From the NCBI GenBank assembly GCA_023380935.1, contig JAMCST010000011.1, positions 124,001 through 188,000 of the forward strand: a stretch of DNA of 64,000 nucleotides. The letters run 5' to 3'. This document shows, one piece after another, positions 15,193-22,914 of this stretch. This DNA is from Patescibacteria group bacterium. Lineage in GTDB: Bacteria > Patescibacteriota > Microgenomatia > UBA1406 > GWC2-37-13. Numbering within the stretch: the stretch's first letter is position 1; every line of letters begins with the position of its first letter. A program made the translations under genes and the position numbers. The notes under the pieces were generated by a model, which saw only the letters and a list, made by a program, of their open reading frames with translations, did no database searches and was not told the DNA's origin.

Positions 15193-16563
15193 CTATCGGT
15201 TGAAGTAATCGGTGGCATCGCTTGGCGTCGCCCCCACATATATTCGTTTTGGTCGCCCTTTCTTGTTAAACTCGAATCTGACTTCCTGACCGATGCAACC
15301 GTTTCCCGGCCCTTTTACTGCCAGAAAGCGATTTCTACCCAGGTAGCTTAACCGGCAAAGACCAGCCATCGGTTTTAAACCCGGGTTAATTAACGCCAGT
15401 TGACGATTAACAACCACCGATTCGGTTGCTCCCCAGATATTTAAAAACGTGCCTTCAAACTGCTTCAGCGATTTTGTCGATGCTTTGGAATCGGTAAAAC
15501 TACCATACTGGCGGAAAAGTTGGTCTAAGGTGTGAAAAAATGTCTGGGCAAAAATAACCGGATCAACATTAATGGCATTAGTGAGAATTACAATCCCAAT
15601 CTGTTTAGTCGCATTAAGGGCAATGATCGTTTTAAATCCCTGGAAACCGCCGGAATGACTGTAAATCGTCTGATCGCCCATTTTCCATGACCGAAATCCC
15701 ACCTCCTGCCGTACACCATCTTCGTCATCTAGCCACTGAATTCTCCGTAACTCCCGTTTACTCTCCTCAGTCAATAAAGTCTGATTGCCCGTAAACTGAG
15801 CGCTGATAAACTTGGCCAAATCAATGATGCATGACGTGTAACCGGTAGCTGCCGCCATCCCGGCAGTGGTGATAGTGGGGAAAATCGGTCGAGGACGGTC
15901 GGGAAAACGCAGGCCGTAACCGATCGCCAACGTTAAGTCGTCGATTTTTTCAACGTCAACACTGGTTTTGTCCATTGCCAGTTTGGAGAAGATATTGGCT
16001 TTTATGTAATCGGCATAGCCCTGTCCTGTTACTGTTGCAATCAACTCGCCCAGTATGGCATAACCGAGATTGGAGTATTTCCATCTTTGATTCGGATCGA
16101 AACAAAGAGTGGCAGATTTAATGTATGTTTTTATCTGGATAACAGTAGGAAAACACATTGTTACCCAATGCGTTGTATTACCATCACGCGATAATCCCGC
16201 CGTATGGGTCAATAGTTGACGGATGGTAATTCTTTCCAAACGTCTGTCTTTTTTTGAGCGAAACCAAGGCAAATGTTCAACCACATAGTCGTCTAACCTA
16301 ATTAAACGACGTTCAACCAACTGCATTACCGCTGTAGCGGTGAAGGTTTTAGAGATCGACGCGATGCGAAAACCGGTGACGGCGGTAGGTTTAACTTTGG
16401 TCTTACGGTTGGCATAACCGTAATTCCCCGTAAAAATCAGTTTGTCTTGATGGACAACCCCGTAGGAAAAGGCGGGAATGTCTCTGATGCGCGCCTGGAA
16501 ACGAAACGATCGGGAAACAATGTTGGTCGCTGTCGATAACACCGCCATCGTCTTATTCTCCAT
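15193..16563 (-). CDS. Serine hydrolase of the beta-lactamase/penicillin-binding protein fold (class C-like)
   Basis: The 456-residue product has the S-x-x-K motif SISKTF (about residues 69-74), the Y-x-N motif YSNLGYAIL (about 162-164), and HSGGFQGF as the KTG-equivalent third motif. This places it among D-aminopeptidase, esterase and beta-lactamase-like hydrolases. A C-terminal beta domain (about 370-456) resembles those appended in this family. No clear signal peptide is seen, so the protein may be intracellular or use a non-standard N-terminus. The substrate is unknown; peptidoglycan peptides or D-amino-acid compounds are plausible. Confidence 0.88.
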   Translation of the reverse strand: MENKTMAVLSTATNIVSRSFRFQARIRDIPAFSYGVVHQDKLIFTGNYGYANRKTKVKPTAVTGFRIASISKTFTATAVMQLVERRLIRLDDYVVEHLPWFRSKKDRRLERITIRQLLTHTAGLSRDGNTTHWVTMCFPTVIQIKTYIKSATLCFDPNQRWKYSNLGYAILGELIATVTGQGYADYIKANIFSKLAMDKTSVDVEKIDDLTLAIGYGLRFPDRPRPIFPTITTAGMAAATGYTSCIIDLAKFISAQFTGNQTLLTEESKRELRRIQWLDDEDGVRQEVGFRSWKMGDQTIYSHSGGFQGFKTIIALNATKQIGIVILTNAINVDPVIFAQTFFHTLDQLFRQYGSFTDSKASTKSLKQFEGTFLNIWGATESVVVNRQLALINPGLKPMAGLCRLSYLGRNRFLAVKGPGNGCIGQEVRFEFNKKGRPKRIYVGATPSDATDYFNR

Positions 16564-16572
16564 ATAGTCAGA

Positions 16573-17145
16573 TTACCTTACCAATCCCAACGGCATGTAC
16601 CAGGTAAACGGTTTGGTGCAGACCGGGCATTTGGCCGGCGGGGTCTTGCCTTTGTGGATATAGCCGCAGTTGACGCATTTCCATTCCAGCTCGACATTGG
16701 AGTTATAGAGGGTGTCCTGATCGATTTTTTTGGCCAGGATAATGTACCGTTCTTCGTGCTTCTCTTCCACCTTTTTCAGCTGACCGAACAACCGGATGGC
16801 TTCGGGAATCTTTTCCTCGATCGCCACCTTTTCAAAGTCCGGATACATGCTCGTCCATTCGTAATGCTCGCCTTCGGCCGCTGCCTTGAGGTTGTCCAAC
16901 GTCTTGGCAAAGGGCTTGATGCTTAAATCACCAGTAAAGGCAAGGGGCTGGCTGATCTGCTCGAATAACTCCTCGGCATGGGCCCGTTCGTTGTCGGCGG
17001 TTTCTTCAAAGACGCGCGCCACCCATTCAAGTCCGTCTTTACGCGCCGTTTTGGCATACATATGGTATTTATTCCGCGCCATACTTTCTCCGGCAAACGC
17101 CCGCAGCAAATTCTCCTGGGTTTGTGATGTGCTAGAATGTTTCAT
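16573..17145 (-). CDS. Rubrerythrin
   Basis: The 190-residue non-heme iron peroxidase removes hydrogen peroxide in anaerobes and microaerophiles. The N-terminal four-helix ferritin-like domain has the di-iron ligands in AGESMARNKYHMYA, FEETADNERAHAEELF, EGEHYEW and VEEKHEERY. The C-terminal rubredoxin-like domain has two CxxC pairs (CVNCGYIHKG and CPVCTKPF) for a single iron. The length is standard. A TATAAT box 8 nt upstream predicts a leaderless message. The histidine phosphatase gene starts divergently 28 nt away. Confidence 0.96.
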   Translation of the reverse strand: MKHSSTSQTQENLLRAFAGESMARNKYHMYAKTARKDGLEWVARVFEETADNERAHAEELFEQISQPLAFTGDLSIKPFAKTLDNLKAAAEGEHYEWTSMYPDFEKVAIEEKIPEAIRLFGQLKKVEEKHEERYIILAKKIDQDTLYNSNVELEWKCVNCGYIHKGKTPPAKCPVCTKPFTWYMPLGLVR

Positions 17146-17153
17146 ATATCAGT

Positions 17154-17182
17154 ATTATAAAAAAATTCGCTTAATGAAACAA
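17154..17182 (-). promoter_or_regulatory. Rubrerythrin promoter, leaderless
   Basis: The minus strand reads TTGTTT, 17 nt, TATAAT (17154-17159), then 8 nt to the ATG at 17145. The -35 region overlaps the first codons of the divergent histidine phosphatase gene. Confidence 0.55.
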
Positions 17183-17692
17183 GTTCATCTTCTCCGTCAT
17201 GCCCCAAAACATGCCACCGGTGCACTGACCGACGCGGGGAAAAAACTGGCGCAGGAGCGAAAAAAACAAATGGACCATTATGATTTGATTATTGCTTCCG
17301 ATAAACCGCGAGCCGTGGAAACCGCAGTCTTATTAACCGGAAAAACGCCGTTGATTGATAAACGGGCTGGCACGCCGGCCTTTACCCCCGAACAGATGCG
17401 CCAACTCCACCTGGCTGGAGAAAAACATCCATTCGGCGTTGCCGGAGTCATCTTCGATCATCCCCAATACCGACCGATGATTATCACCCAGGCCAAACAA
17501 TTGACGCGGCTGATCGAAGAACTAATGAATAAATTGCCTGCTGACGGAAAAGCCCTAATCATCTCCCATGACGGCGTCATGGTAGCAACGGAAAAACTAT
17601 TGAAAAAACTCCCCCTTGATCGAGCCGACAAAACTTATCCGCCCCTCCATGGATTTTCAATAGACGCTGAAGGAAAAGTTATAAATCTTTAG
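17174..17692 (+). CDS. Histidine phosphatase superfamily protein (SixA-like)
   Basis: The product has 172 residues from the ATG at 17174; the open frame extends upstream through the antisense of rubrerythrin, which is not coding. The phospho-accepting motif is LRHAPKH near the N-terminus (RHG-like, with Ala for Gly). ASDKPRAVETA supplies an Arg, and ISHDGVMVA supplies the second catalytic His. This resembles phosphohistidine or small-molecule phosphatases of the PGM branch. The substrate is unknown. Confidence 0.85.
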   Translation: MKQVHLLRHAPKHATGALTDAGKKLAQERKKQMDHYDLIIASDKPRAVETAVLLTGKTPLIDKRAGTPAFTPEQMRQLHLAGEKHPFGVAGVIFDHPQYRPMIITQAKQLTRLIEELMNKLPADGKALIISHDGVMVATEKLLKKLPLDRADKTYPPLHGFSIDAEGKVINL

Positions 17693-17730
17693 CCCGCAAC
17701 ACCTACTTAATAAGCTTAAAAATACTGAAA

Positions 17731-18084
17731 TTGCTCGAGCCTGTCGACTCCGATAATTTACAAAGACGTTTAGAAAAAAGAAAACTAGGGATTAGCCATA
17801 TTCCTTTGGTACCAGGAAATTTCGATAATTTGTTACACTTTGCCCACTATCAAACACCTAACATTCCCGATCTACTTCATAAATTGAGTTTTTACCATGT
17901 AGCGTGGTTTGTACCAACTCAAGCTGACCATCCCTTTGTCCAGCTAAGCGGCAATATCGAAGCCGATGACCAAAATACATTGATACTTTACGACGACTTT
18001 CCTCAATTGCCAAACGGGTCTGTCAAGCCGAATTTGTTGGCTGTATGTTGTTTAAATATCAGCGTTTTAGATAAATCCGATTGA
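17731..18084 (+). CDS. Hypothetical protein, uncertain start
   Basis: A 117-residue frame begins at a TTG. No family was recognised. The sequence is mixed alpha/beta in character (LHKLSFYHVAWFVPT, NTLILYDDFPQLP) with no signal or TM segment, and no good promoter or ribosome site was found. It may be a decayed or orphan gene in the loosely packed 17.7-18.6 kb stretch. Confidence 0.35.
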   Translation: MLEPVDSDNLQRRLEKRKLGISHIPLVPGNFDNLLHFAHYQTPNIPDLLHKLSFYHVAWFVPTQADHPFVQLSGNIEADDQNTLILYDDFPQLPNGSVKPNLLAVCCLNISVLDKSD

Positions 18085-18234
18085 TCCCAACAAAACCAAC
18101 CAAAAAAGGGTTTCGTATTTGAAACGAGACAGTTCCAAACTACCAGATTCAGAGACGAAAGAGAGATGATGCATTGGATTTATCAAATATAATGAGAGTT
18201 GTTTCTTCACTTTTTGGAACAAACGGCGCTGGTT

Positions 18235-18420
18235 ATGTCATCGGCTCACCGCATCCCATACGTCACTATTGAAGAGAGCGGTTATCTGGACAGAAAGCGG
18301 GCCAGACTGATAGCGGAGCGCGTATTAAAACGGCCACCGACTGACGCCGAAATCGATGCGGAAAAAATTGAGGTAAAAAGACAGCGAGCCTTATTTGCCC
18401 AGCGCCTTGGCTACTTCTGA
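18235..18420 (+). CDS. Small hypothetical basic protein
   Basis: The product has 61 residues from the ATG at 18235; a TTG at 18199 is an alternative start. The central part is helical and charged (GYLDRKRARLIAERVLKRPPTDAEIDAEKIEVKRQR). No family was recognised. A second short frame overlaps its end, and the pair could be a two-gene unit or a frameshifted single gene. Confidence 0.4.
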   Translation: MSSAHRIPYVTIEESGYLDRKRARLIAERVLKRPPTDAEIDAEKIEVKRQRALFAQRLGYF

Positions 18421-18541
18421 ATTAGTACAAATTTCAAGTCTTTGGGGTAGTAATAAACACTTGGCGTATGGAAAAAAACTGGAAAGTATAAAGACTGATC
18501 AAAATCTGCAGCGCGTCCTTGCCCCTTTGTTTATCGAATAA
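18395..18541 (+). CDS. Possible small ORF overlapping the preceding gene
   Basis: A 48-codon frame (+1 relative to the 61-residue gene) could begin at TTG 18395 or TTG 18407 and ends at TAA 18539-18541. Its sequence (ELVQISSLWGSNKHLAYG, then ESIKTDQNLQRVLAPLFIE) looks protein-like. It may be an independent gene or the displaced C-terminus of the gene ending at 18420. Nothing else was seen in 18421-18585. Confidence 0.25.
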   Translation: MPSALATSELVQISSLWGSNKHLAYGKKLESIKTDQNLQRVLAPLFIE

Positions 18542-18585
18542 CCAAGATAAAAAACGGTCTTAATTAGAGTAACAATCACAAAGCT

Positions 18586-19158
18586 TTACGGCCTTAAGAC
18601 AACGGCCGCGGACACCACCAGGAAGATCCCGATCGAGTTGAGAATGAAGGAAAGCAACAAAAACTGATAGGGCTTGAGTCGGGAAATCCCCATCAGGCTG
18701 ACTCCCAGTTCGTCGGGCAACGGTGAGGCGATGATCAAAGCACCCAGCACCGGTAAAGTCCAACTGAAGTACTTGGTGTGAAGCAAATGGGAGATTTTGT
18801 CGCCGCCGAAGTACTCGAAAAAATGCTTGATTTCGTCAACCAAACCCCGGTTGCGGATGTAGTGGAAAATGGTATAGTCGGAAAACACCGCTCCCAGCCC
18901 GGCAATCAAACCGATCTCCATCGGGTTGAGCGTCTCGGCCAGCAACAGCAAAATCACCGTCCCGATGGAAACGGTAAAGGTCGATACAAACAGCATGCCG
19001 CCGAAAAACGCACCCACATAACCCAAACCGCCCAACTTCTCCATAACTGTCCTGAACTGAGGTAAACTCAACAAAATTAACGCGATCAACAATCCGCATC
19101 CCAGATAGGTAAGGTTCTTGTAGCGATAACGATGCCATCTTTTTTTCATCAGGTCCAT
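18586..19158 (-). CDS. Integral membrane protein, possibly VTT/DedA-related
   Basis: The product has 190 residues from the ATG at 19158, supported by a TATAGT box 6 nt upstream. There are about five hydrophobic segments, and a re-entrant-like part reads ASPLPDELGVSLMGISRLKPYQF. That resembles the R/P/G loop region of small DedA-like or YqaA-like proteins but lacks a clear match. An N-terminal basic patch (MKKRWHRYRYKN) predicts a cytoplasmic N-terminus. The function is unknown. Confidence 0.65.
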   Translation of the reverse strand: MDLMKKRWHRYRYKNLTYLGCGLLIALILLSLPQFRTVMEKLGGLGYVGAFFGGMLFVSTFTVSIGTVILLLLAETLNPMEIGLIAGLGAVFSDYTIFHYIRNRGLVDEIKHFFEYFGGDKISHLLHTKYFSWTLPVLGALIIASPLPDELGVSLMGISRLKPYQFLLLSFILNSIGIFLVVSAAVVLRP

Positions 19159-19273
19159 AGTCACACTATAACAGAACCGATCGACGATTTTGTATAATAA
19201 GACTGCGGCGGCAGATGTCCCCATTTTGCCTGTATCGCTTTGCCGTCACACATAAACTATTATTGATCATCCG

Positions 19274-19636
19274 ATGGAAACACCCAAAATCAAAGCGCCA
19301 AAAAAAGAGTCGACCAAGATGCATACTCCGTTCGGGAAGTATTTTATGCTGCTTGACCAGGTTGACCGGACAATTAAGCATAGTGATGAATTCGGTTCGT
19401 TCCTGATTTTGAGCCTGGTGGAGGAGGTCGGCGAAATGGCCCGGGCCTACCTGGCTAAGCACGGCCGCAAGGAAACCAACTTGGCCGCCCAACGCGATGA
19501 AAAATACGAACAGGAACTGGGTGATATTCTGCTGGCGATTATCCGCTTCGCCCGAATTAAAAACATTAATCTGCATAAAAGAATTATGTACTCACTTAGG
19601 AAGATCAGGAACAGGAAAACCCATCCGAAAGAATAA
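19274..19636 (+). CDS. MazG-like NTP pyrophosphohydrolase domain protein
   Basis: The 120-residue single-domain protein has the all-alpha NTP-PPase pattern: ILSLVEEVGEMARAYL, then EKYEQELGDILLAIIRFA, giving the ExxE and ExxD metal-binding pairs. Such enzymes hydrolyse (d)NTPs to NMP and pyrophosphate and can sanitise nucleotide pools. An internal Met (MHTPFGKYF) is an alternative start. It converges on the 138-residue nuclease-fold gene. Confidence 0.8.
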   Translation: METPKIKAPKKESTKMHTPFGKYFMLLDQVDRTIKHSDEFGSFLILSLVEEVGEMARAYLAKHGRKETNLAAQRDEKYEQELGDILLAIIRFARIKNINLHKRIMYSLRKIRNRKTHPKE

Positions 19637-19644
19637 AACGATTC

Positions 19645-20061
19645 CTAATGGTTATAGACCGGATAAGTATGTGGAGTTAGATGAAAATCGACATCAAGAT
19701 GCGCCCTTTGAACGTTTCTTAAATGATGACGGTAGAGAATAACATGCTTGACTCCGTTTTTTATTAGTATGGCCCTTTGTTTGTGTTTAGGATCATCATC
19801 GCTGCCAAAATCTGCTTCGTCGCAGTCACTAATCGTAATTTCCACGTATATCCCAGACGAGTCGGGCTTACGAGTATTAATTATTAAAAAATCAGGAATA
19901 GTAACACGTGGTCTTCCTTCAATCTCGGCACGCATCCTTTCCGGCTCGTGATAAACCTCTAGATGTCCAACCGCTAATAATATTTGGGCAAACGCCCGTT
20001 CCGCTAAGTTATGAATACCCGGTAAATCGGCGGTTGTCAGTCTTTTTCGCTGGTCTTCCAC
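19645..20061 (-). CDS. Putative PD-(D/E)XK-fold nuclease-like protein
   Basis: The 138-residue product has a possible restriction-endonuclease-like core. It begins with a helix containing E in NLAERAFAQILL. VTIPDFLIINTRKPDSSGIY leads to VEITISD (P-D-F ... E-x-T), and HKQRAILIKNGVKHVILYR follows as the next helix-strand. No lysine sits in the classical D/E-x-K position (E-I-T), so the catalytic state is uncertain. It could be a small nuclease or a degenerate DNA-binding relative. Confidence 0.5.
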   Translation of the reverse strand: MEDQRKRLTTADLPGIHNLAERAFAQILLAVGHLEVYHEPERMRAEIEGRPRVTIPDFLIINTRKPDSSGIYVEITISDCDEADFGSDDDPKHKQRAILIKNGVKHVILYRHHLRNVQRAHLDVDFHLTPHTYPVYNH

Positions 20062-20142
20062 TCTCGTTTTGATCTTACCGCGTCAGAATACCTTTTTCAA
20101 CTTATCAAACTGATTCATAATAACACAAATGTGCAACTCCGA

Positions 20143-20180
20143 TTGACAAACCGTCTTATCTATATTAAACTTACATATAG
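20143..20180 (+). promoter_or_regulatory. PadR gene promoter with inverted-repeat operator
   Basis: TTGACA (20143-20148), 17 nt and TAAACT (20166-20171) lie 11 nt before the PadR ATG. A perfect CTATAT/ATATAG inverted repeat (20160-20165 and 20175-20180, 9-nt spacer) covers the -10, so autorepression is plausible. Confidence 0.5.
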
Positions 20181-20182
20181 TT

Positions 20183-20563
20183 ATGAGACGATCATGCGGT
20201 CAGGTGGTGGTGGAGAATTTTTTTGAGCCGTGCGTTTTGTACCTGCTCATGGAGCAACCGGGCTACGGATACGAATTGATGCGCCGGTTAAAAACCCACT
20301 GTTCCTGTACGGTCAACATCGGCAATCTCTACCGGGGACTGGGACGTCTGATAAAAAACAAAAGCATTACCAAAAAAACCGTCAAGAGCGCTTTGGGACC
20401 AAAAAAAATCGTTTACACCATTACCCCTAGAGGACGATTGCAGCTGCAGCAATGGATCGCCGGACTGGAAACGCAAAACAAAACCTTATCGAGGTTAATT
20501 ACAAATTACAAAAAAAAATATGATTCAGGTAACGCAAAAAAACTTCAAAGACGAAGTGGTTAA
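20183..20563 (+). CDS. PadR-family transcriptional regulator
   Basis: The 126-residue winged-helix protein has the PadR N-terminal pattern: FFEPCVLYLLMEQPGYGYELMRRL, then GNLYRGLGRLIKNKSI for the recognition helix and IVYTITPRGRLQLQQW for the wing. Three cysteines in the first 50 residues (SCGQ, EPCV, HCSC) are unusual and could sense thiol redox or metal. The gene overlaps the thioredoxin-glutaredoxin fusion gene by 44 nt on the same strand, implying co-expression with a redox protein. Its promoter carries an inverted repeat suited to autoregulation. Confidence 0.85.
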   Translation: MRRSCGQVVVENFFEPCVLYLLMEQPGYGYELMRRLKTHCSCTVNIGNLYRGLGRLIKNKSITKKTVKSALGPKKIVYTITPRGRLQLQQWIAGLETQNKTLSRLITNYKKKYDSGNAKKLQRRSG

Positions 20564-21098
20564 CTTTAAAGGTATTGTCGCCGCCGACTTCTTCGCCGAC
20601 TGGTGTGGTCCGTGTCAAATGCTCTCTCCCCTGATGGAGGAGATGAGCCGGGAAAATAAAGACGAGGACGTAAAATTCGTTAAGGTTAATGTCGACGAGG
20701 AACAGGAACTGGCCGGTCTATTTGGCGTTATGAGCATCCCGACGGTAATCGTGTTTAACCGCGGCCGGGTAGTTAACCAACAGGTCGGCGTCGCGTCCAA
20801 AACCACTTATCAAAACCTCATTGACCAGGCAAATGTCAAACCCTCTGATCACATAAAAGACAACGACAACCAGGTGATCGTCTTTACCACCCCGACCTGT
20901 CCCTACTGCCATATGCTAAAGGACTATCTGCGCCAAAAACGGGTTGAGTTTAAGGAGATTAACGTTGCCCAGGATGGCGCCTGGGCCAAAAAAATGGTGG
21001 AAAAATCCGGACAGATGGGGGTACCGCAATTATGGATTAACGGTCAGGTCGTCGTCGGGTTCAACCGCCCCCGTCTCGAGACGCTGATTGAACCTTAA
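20520..21098 (+). CDS. Thioredoxin-glutaredoxin fusion protein
   Basis: The 192-residue protein joins two redox domains. Residues 1-105 form a thioredoxin with WCGPC (Cys29, Cys32) and the cis-proline loop SIPT. Residues 115-192 form a glutaredoxin with CPYC (Cys127, Cys130) and GVPQLWI as its cis-proline motif. A short linker (KPSDHIKDNDN) separates them. The combination could pass electrons between a thioredoxin reductase and glutaredoxin-type substrates within one molecule. No thioredoxin reductase is seen nearby. It follows and overlaps the PadR gene, and converges on pyrG with a 38-nt overlap. Confidence 0.92.
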   Translation: MIQVTQKNFKDEVVNFKGIVAADFFADWCGPCQMLSPLMEEMSRENKDEDVKFVKVNVDEEQELAGLFGVMSIPTVIVFNRGRVVNQQVGVASKTTYQNLIDQANVKPSDHIKDNDNQVIVFTTPTCPYCHMLKDYLRQKRVEFKEINVAQDGAWAKKMVEKSGQMGVPQLWINGQVVVGFNRPRLETLIEP

Positions 21099-22788
21099 GA
21101 TCGTCCGATTCTGCCGCCCCATTGCAACGACTACCGATGGCGGCGGCCATAAAGGCGACGAATAAAGGGTGCGGCTGCAACGGCCGCGATTTATACTCCG
21201 GATGGCCTTGGATCCCGACGTAAAACGGATGGTCTTTTTGCGCCAGTTCAATAATCTCCACCAGGCGCTCGAGTTTTGACCGGGCGGAAATCGTCAAACC
21301 ATTTTTTTCAAACAACGGCGCGTAGGCGCTGTTGAACTCGTAACGGTGCCGGTGGCGTTCGCTGATCAGGTGTTTTTCTCGATCTAAGAATCTGCCGTTA
21401 CGTTCATAGGCGCGCGCCACGATCGTTCCCGGTTTCAAATAAGCTTCCCAGGCGCCCAATCTCATAGTGCCGCCATATGCCCGTCTTTCCAGTAGTTTTT
21501 TTTGCCCGGCAATCAGATGGATGACCGGATGCTTAGTCTGCGGTGCAACCTCGGTGGTATTGGCGTCTTTTAACCCTAACACGTCGCGGGCAAACGCGAC
21601 CACGGCCAACTGCATACCGTAACACAATCCCAGATAGGGCAGTTTTTTCCGGCGGGCATAACTGGCGGCCGCGATCATCCCCTCGGCTCCCCGCGGTCCC
21701 CAACCGATCGGCACCACCAGACCGTCAAGTCCATGAATATGTTTTTCAACTCCATCCCGCTCCACCTGTTCGGCATCGATCCAAACCGTTTTAACGCGAT
21801 AACCGTGATACCAAGTCGCGTGCTGGAGGGCGTCAAAAAGTGCGGCGTAAGAATCGCGCAGTTGATACTCGCCGGTGGCAAAATACTTGCCGACGATGCC
21901 GATCGTTACCAATCTGTTTCCCTTTTTAATTTTGTCTACCTGATGGATAAAGGTTTTCCAGGTGGCCGAACCGTCCTGTTTTTTGGCCAAGCCAAACTTT
22001 TCCAGGATGCGTGCGTCCAACCGCTGTTTTTGCAACAGTAAAGGCACCGTATAGATATTGTCTACGTCGGGTGCCGAGATGATGTCTTCTGGCAACACGT
22101 TGCAAAAAAGGGCAAATCGTTCTTTTCTGCGTTTGTCCAATACCCGGTCCGACCGGGCAATGATAAAATCCGGCTGAATACCCATCGAGCTCAAGGTGCG
22201 CACCGACAGCTGGATTGGTTTGGTTTTCGGTTCTCCCAAGTGGGCCGGAGCCGGCATATAGCCGACATGGACGTGTAGTACTTTGCCCGGGTGTTTTAGC
22301 TCAAGAATGCGCGAGGCCTCATAGTAAAAAATATTCTGGTACTCGCCGGTGGTACCGCCCAGTTCGACGACGACGACCTCGGCGTTTTCCGCGGCTCCGA
22401 CCGCTTCCCAGCGCCGCTGCATCTCGTCGGTGATATAGGGAATCGCCTCCACGTCCTCACCCTGATACTCAAACCGCCTTTCCCGGTCGATCACGGTTTT
22501 ATAGATCTGGCCCATGGTGATAAAATTCGCCCGGCCCAAATTCTTATCGAGGAATTTTTCATAGGTGCCGATATCCATATCGGCTTCGGTACCGTCTTCA
22601 CACAAAAACGGGTCGCCGTGCTCAATCGGATTAATCGTGCCGGCGTCGATATTCAGGTAGTTTTCGCATTTTACCGAAGTCACCCGATAACCGGCCCACT
22701 GAAGAAGAGAAGCGATGGAAGCTGATACGACTCCTTTGCCGACCCCGGAGATCACGCCGCCGGAAACAAATATGTACTTCAGCTTCAC
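21061..22788 (-). CDS. pyrG: CTP synthase
   Basis: The product has 575 residues from the GTG at 22788. It makes CTP from UTP, ATP and glutamine. The N-terminal synthase domain starts YIFVSGGVISGVGKG; the C-terminal class I glutamine amidotransferase domain has GLCYGMQ (nucleophile about Cys389) and HPEYKSRP. The oxyanion-hole segment reads PIGWGPRG where most enzymes have a GGFG-type motif, a mild oddity. A TTGACA-16 nt-TATAAT promoter lies 7 nt before the GTG, while the upstream ATG at 22806 overlaps the promoter side. This decides the GTG start. It overlaps the convergent Trx-Grx gene by 38 nt. Confidence 0.95.
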   Translation of the reverse strand: MKLKYIFVSGGVISGVGKGVVSASIASLLQWAGYRVTSVKCENYLNIDAGTINPIEHGDPFLCEDGTEADMDIGTYEKFLDKNLGRANFITMGQIYKTVIDRERRFEYQGEDVEAIPYITDEMQRRWEAVGAAENAEVVVVELGGTTGEYQNIFYYEASRILELKHPGKVLHVHVGYMPAPAHLGEPKTKPIQLSVRTLSSMGIQPDFIIARSDRVLDKRRKERFALFCNVLPEDIISAPDVDNIYTVPLLLQKQRLDARILEKFGLAKKQDGSATWKTFIHQVDKIKKGNRLVTIGIVGKYFATGEYQLRDSYAALFDALQHATWYHGYRVKTVWIDAEQVERDGVEKHIHGLDGLVVPIGWGPRGAEGMIAAASYARRKKLPYLGLCYGMQLAVVAFARDVLGLKDANTTEVAPQTKHPVIHLIAGQKKLLERRAYGGTMRLGAWEAYLKPGTIVARAYERNGRFLDREKHLISERHRHRYEFNSAYAPLFEKNGLTISARSKLERLVEIIELAQKDHPFYVGIQGHPEYKSRPLQPHPLFVAFMAAAIGSRCNGAAESDDLKVQSASRDGGG

Positions 22789-22795
22789 GGTCTCA

Positions 22796-22823
22796 ATTAT
22801 ATGCATTAATTACCAAATGTCAA
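22796..22823 (-). promoter_or_regulatory. pyrG promoter, leaderless, decides GTG start
   Basis: The minus strand reads TTGACA (22818-22823), 16 nt, TATAAT (22796-22801), then 7 nt to GTG 22788. The alternative ATG (22804-22806) lies upstream of the -10 box and cannot be in this transcript. Confidence 0.75.
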
Positions 22824-22914
22824 TTAATATTTTCCCGGACGGTTTTAAGCCAATCGTCAGCATTCTCCGTTATGCTGTCATCAGGCTTTTTAAAAGAAAG
22901 GGGGTGGTAACAAT

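Noticed and set aside
16886-17173. N-terminal extension of the histidine phosphatase
   Set aside because: It is antisense to rubrerythrin, and the RHA motif follows the ATG at 17174 as in the family.
19166-19576. 136-codon minus-strand frame
   Set aside because: It is antisense to the MazG-like gene, which has clear family motifs.
22789-22806. ATG start for pyrG
   Set aside because: It lies upstream of the -10 box; the GTG at 22788 gives the family N-terminus.
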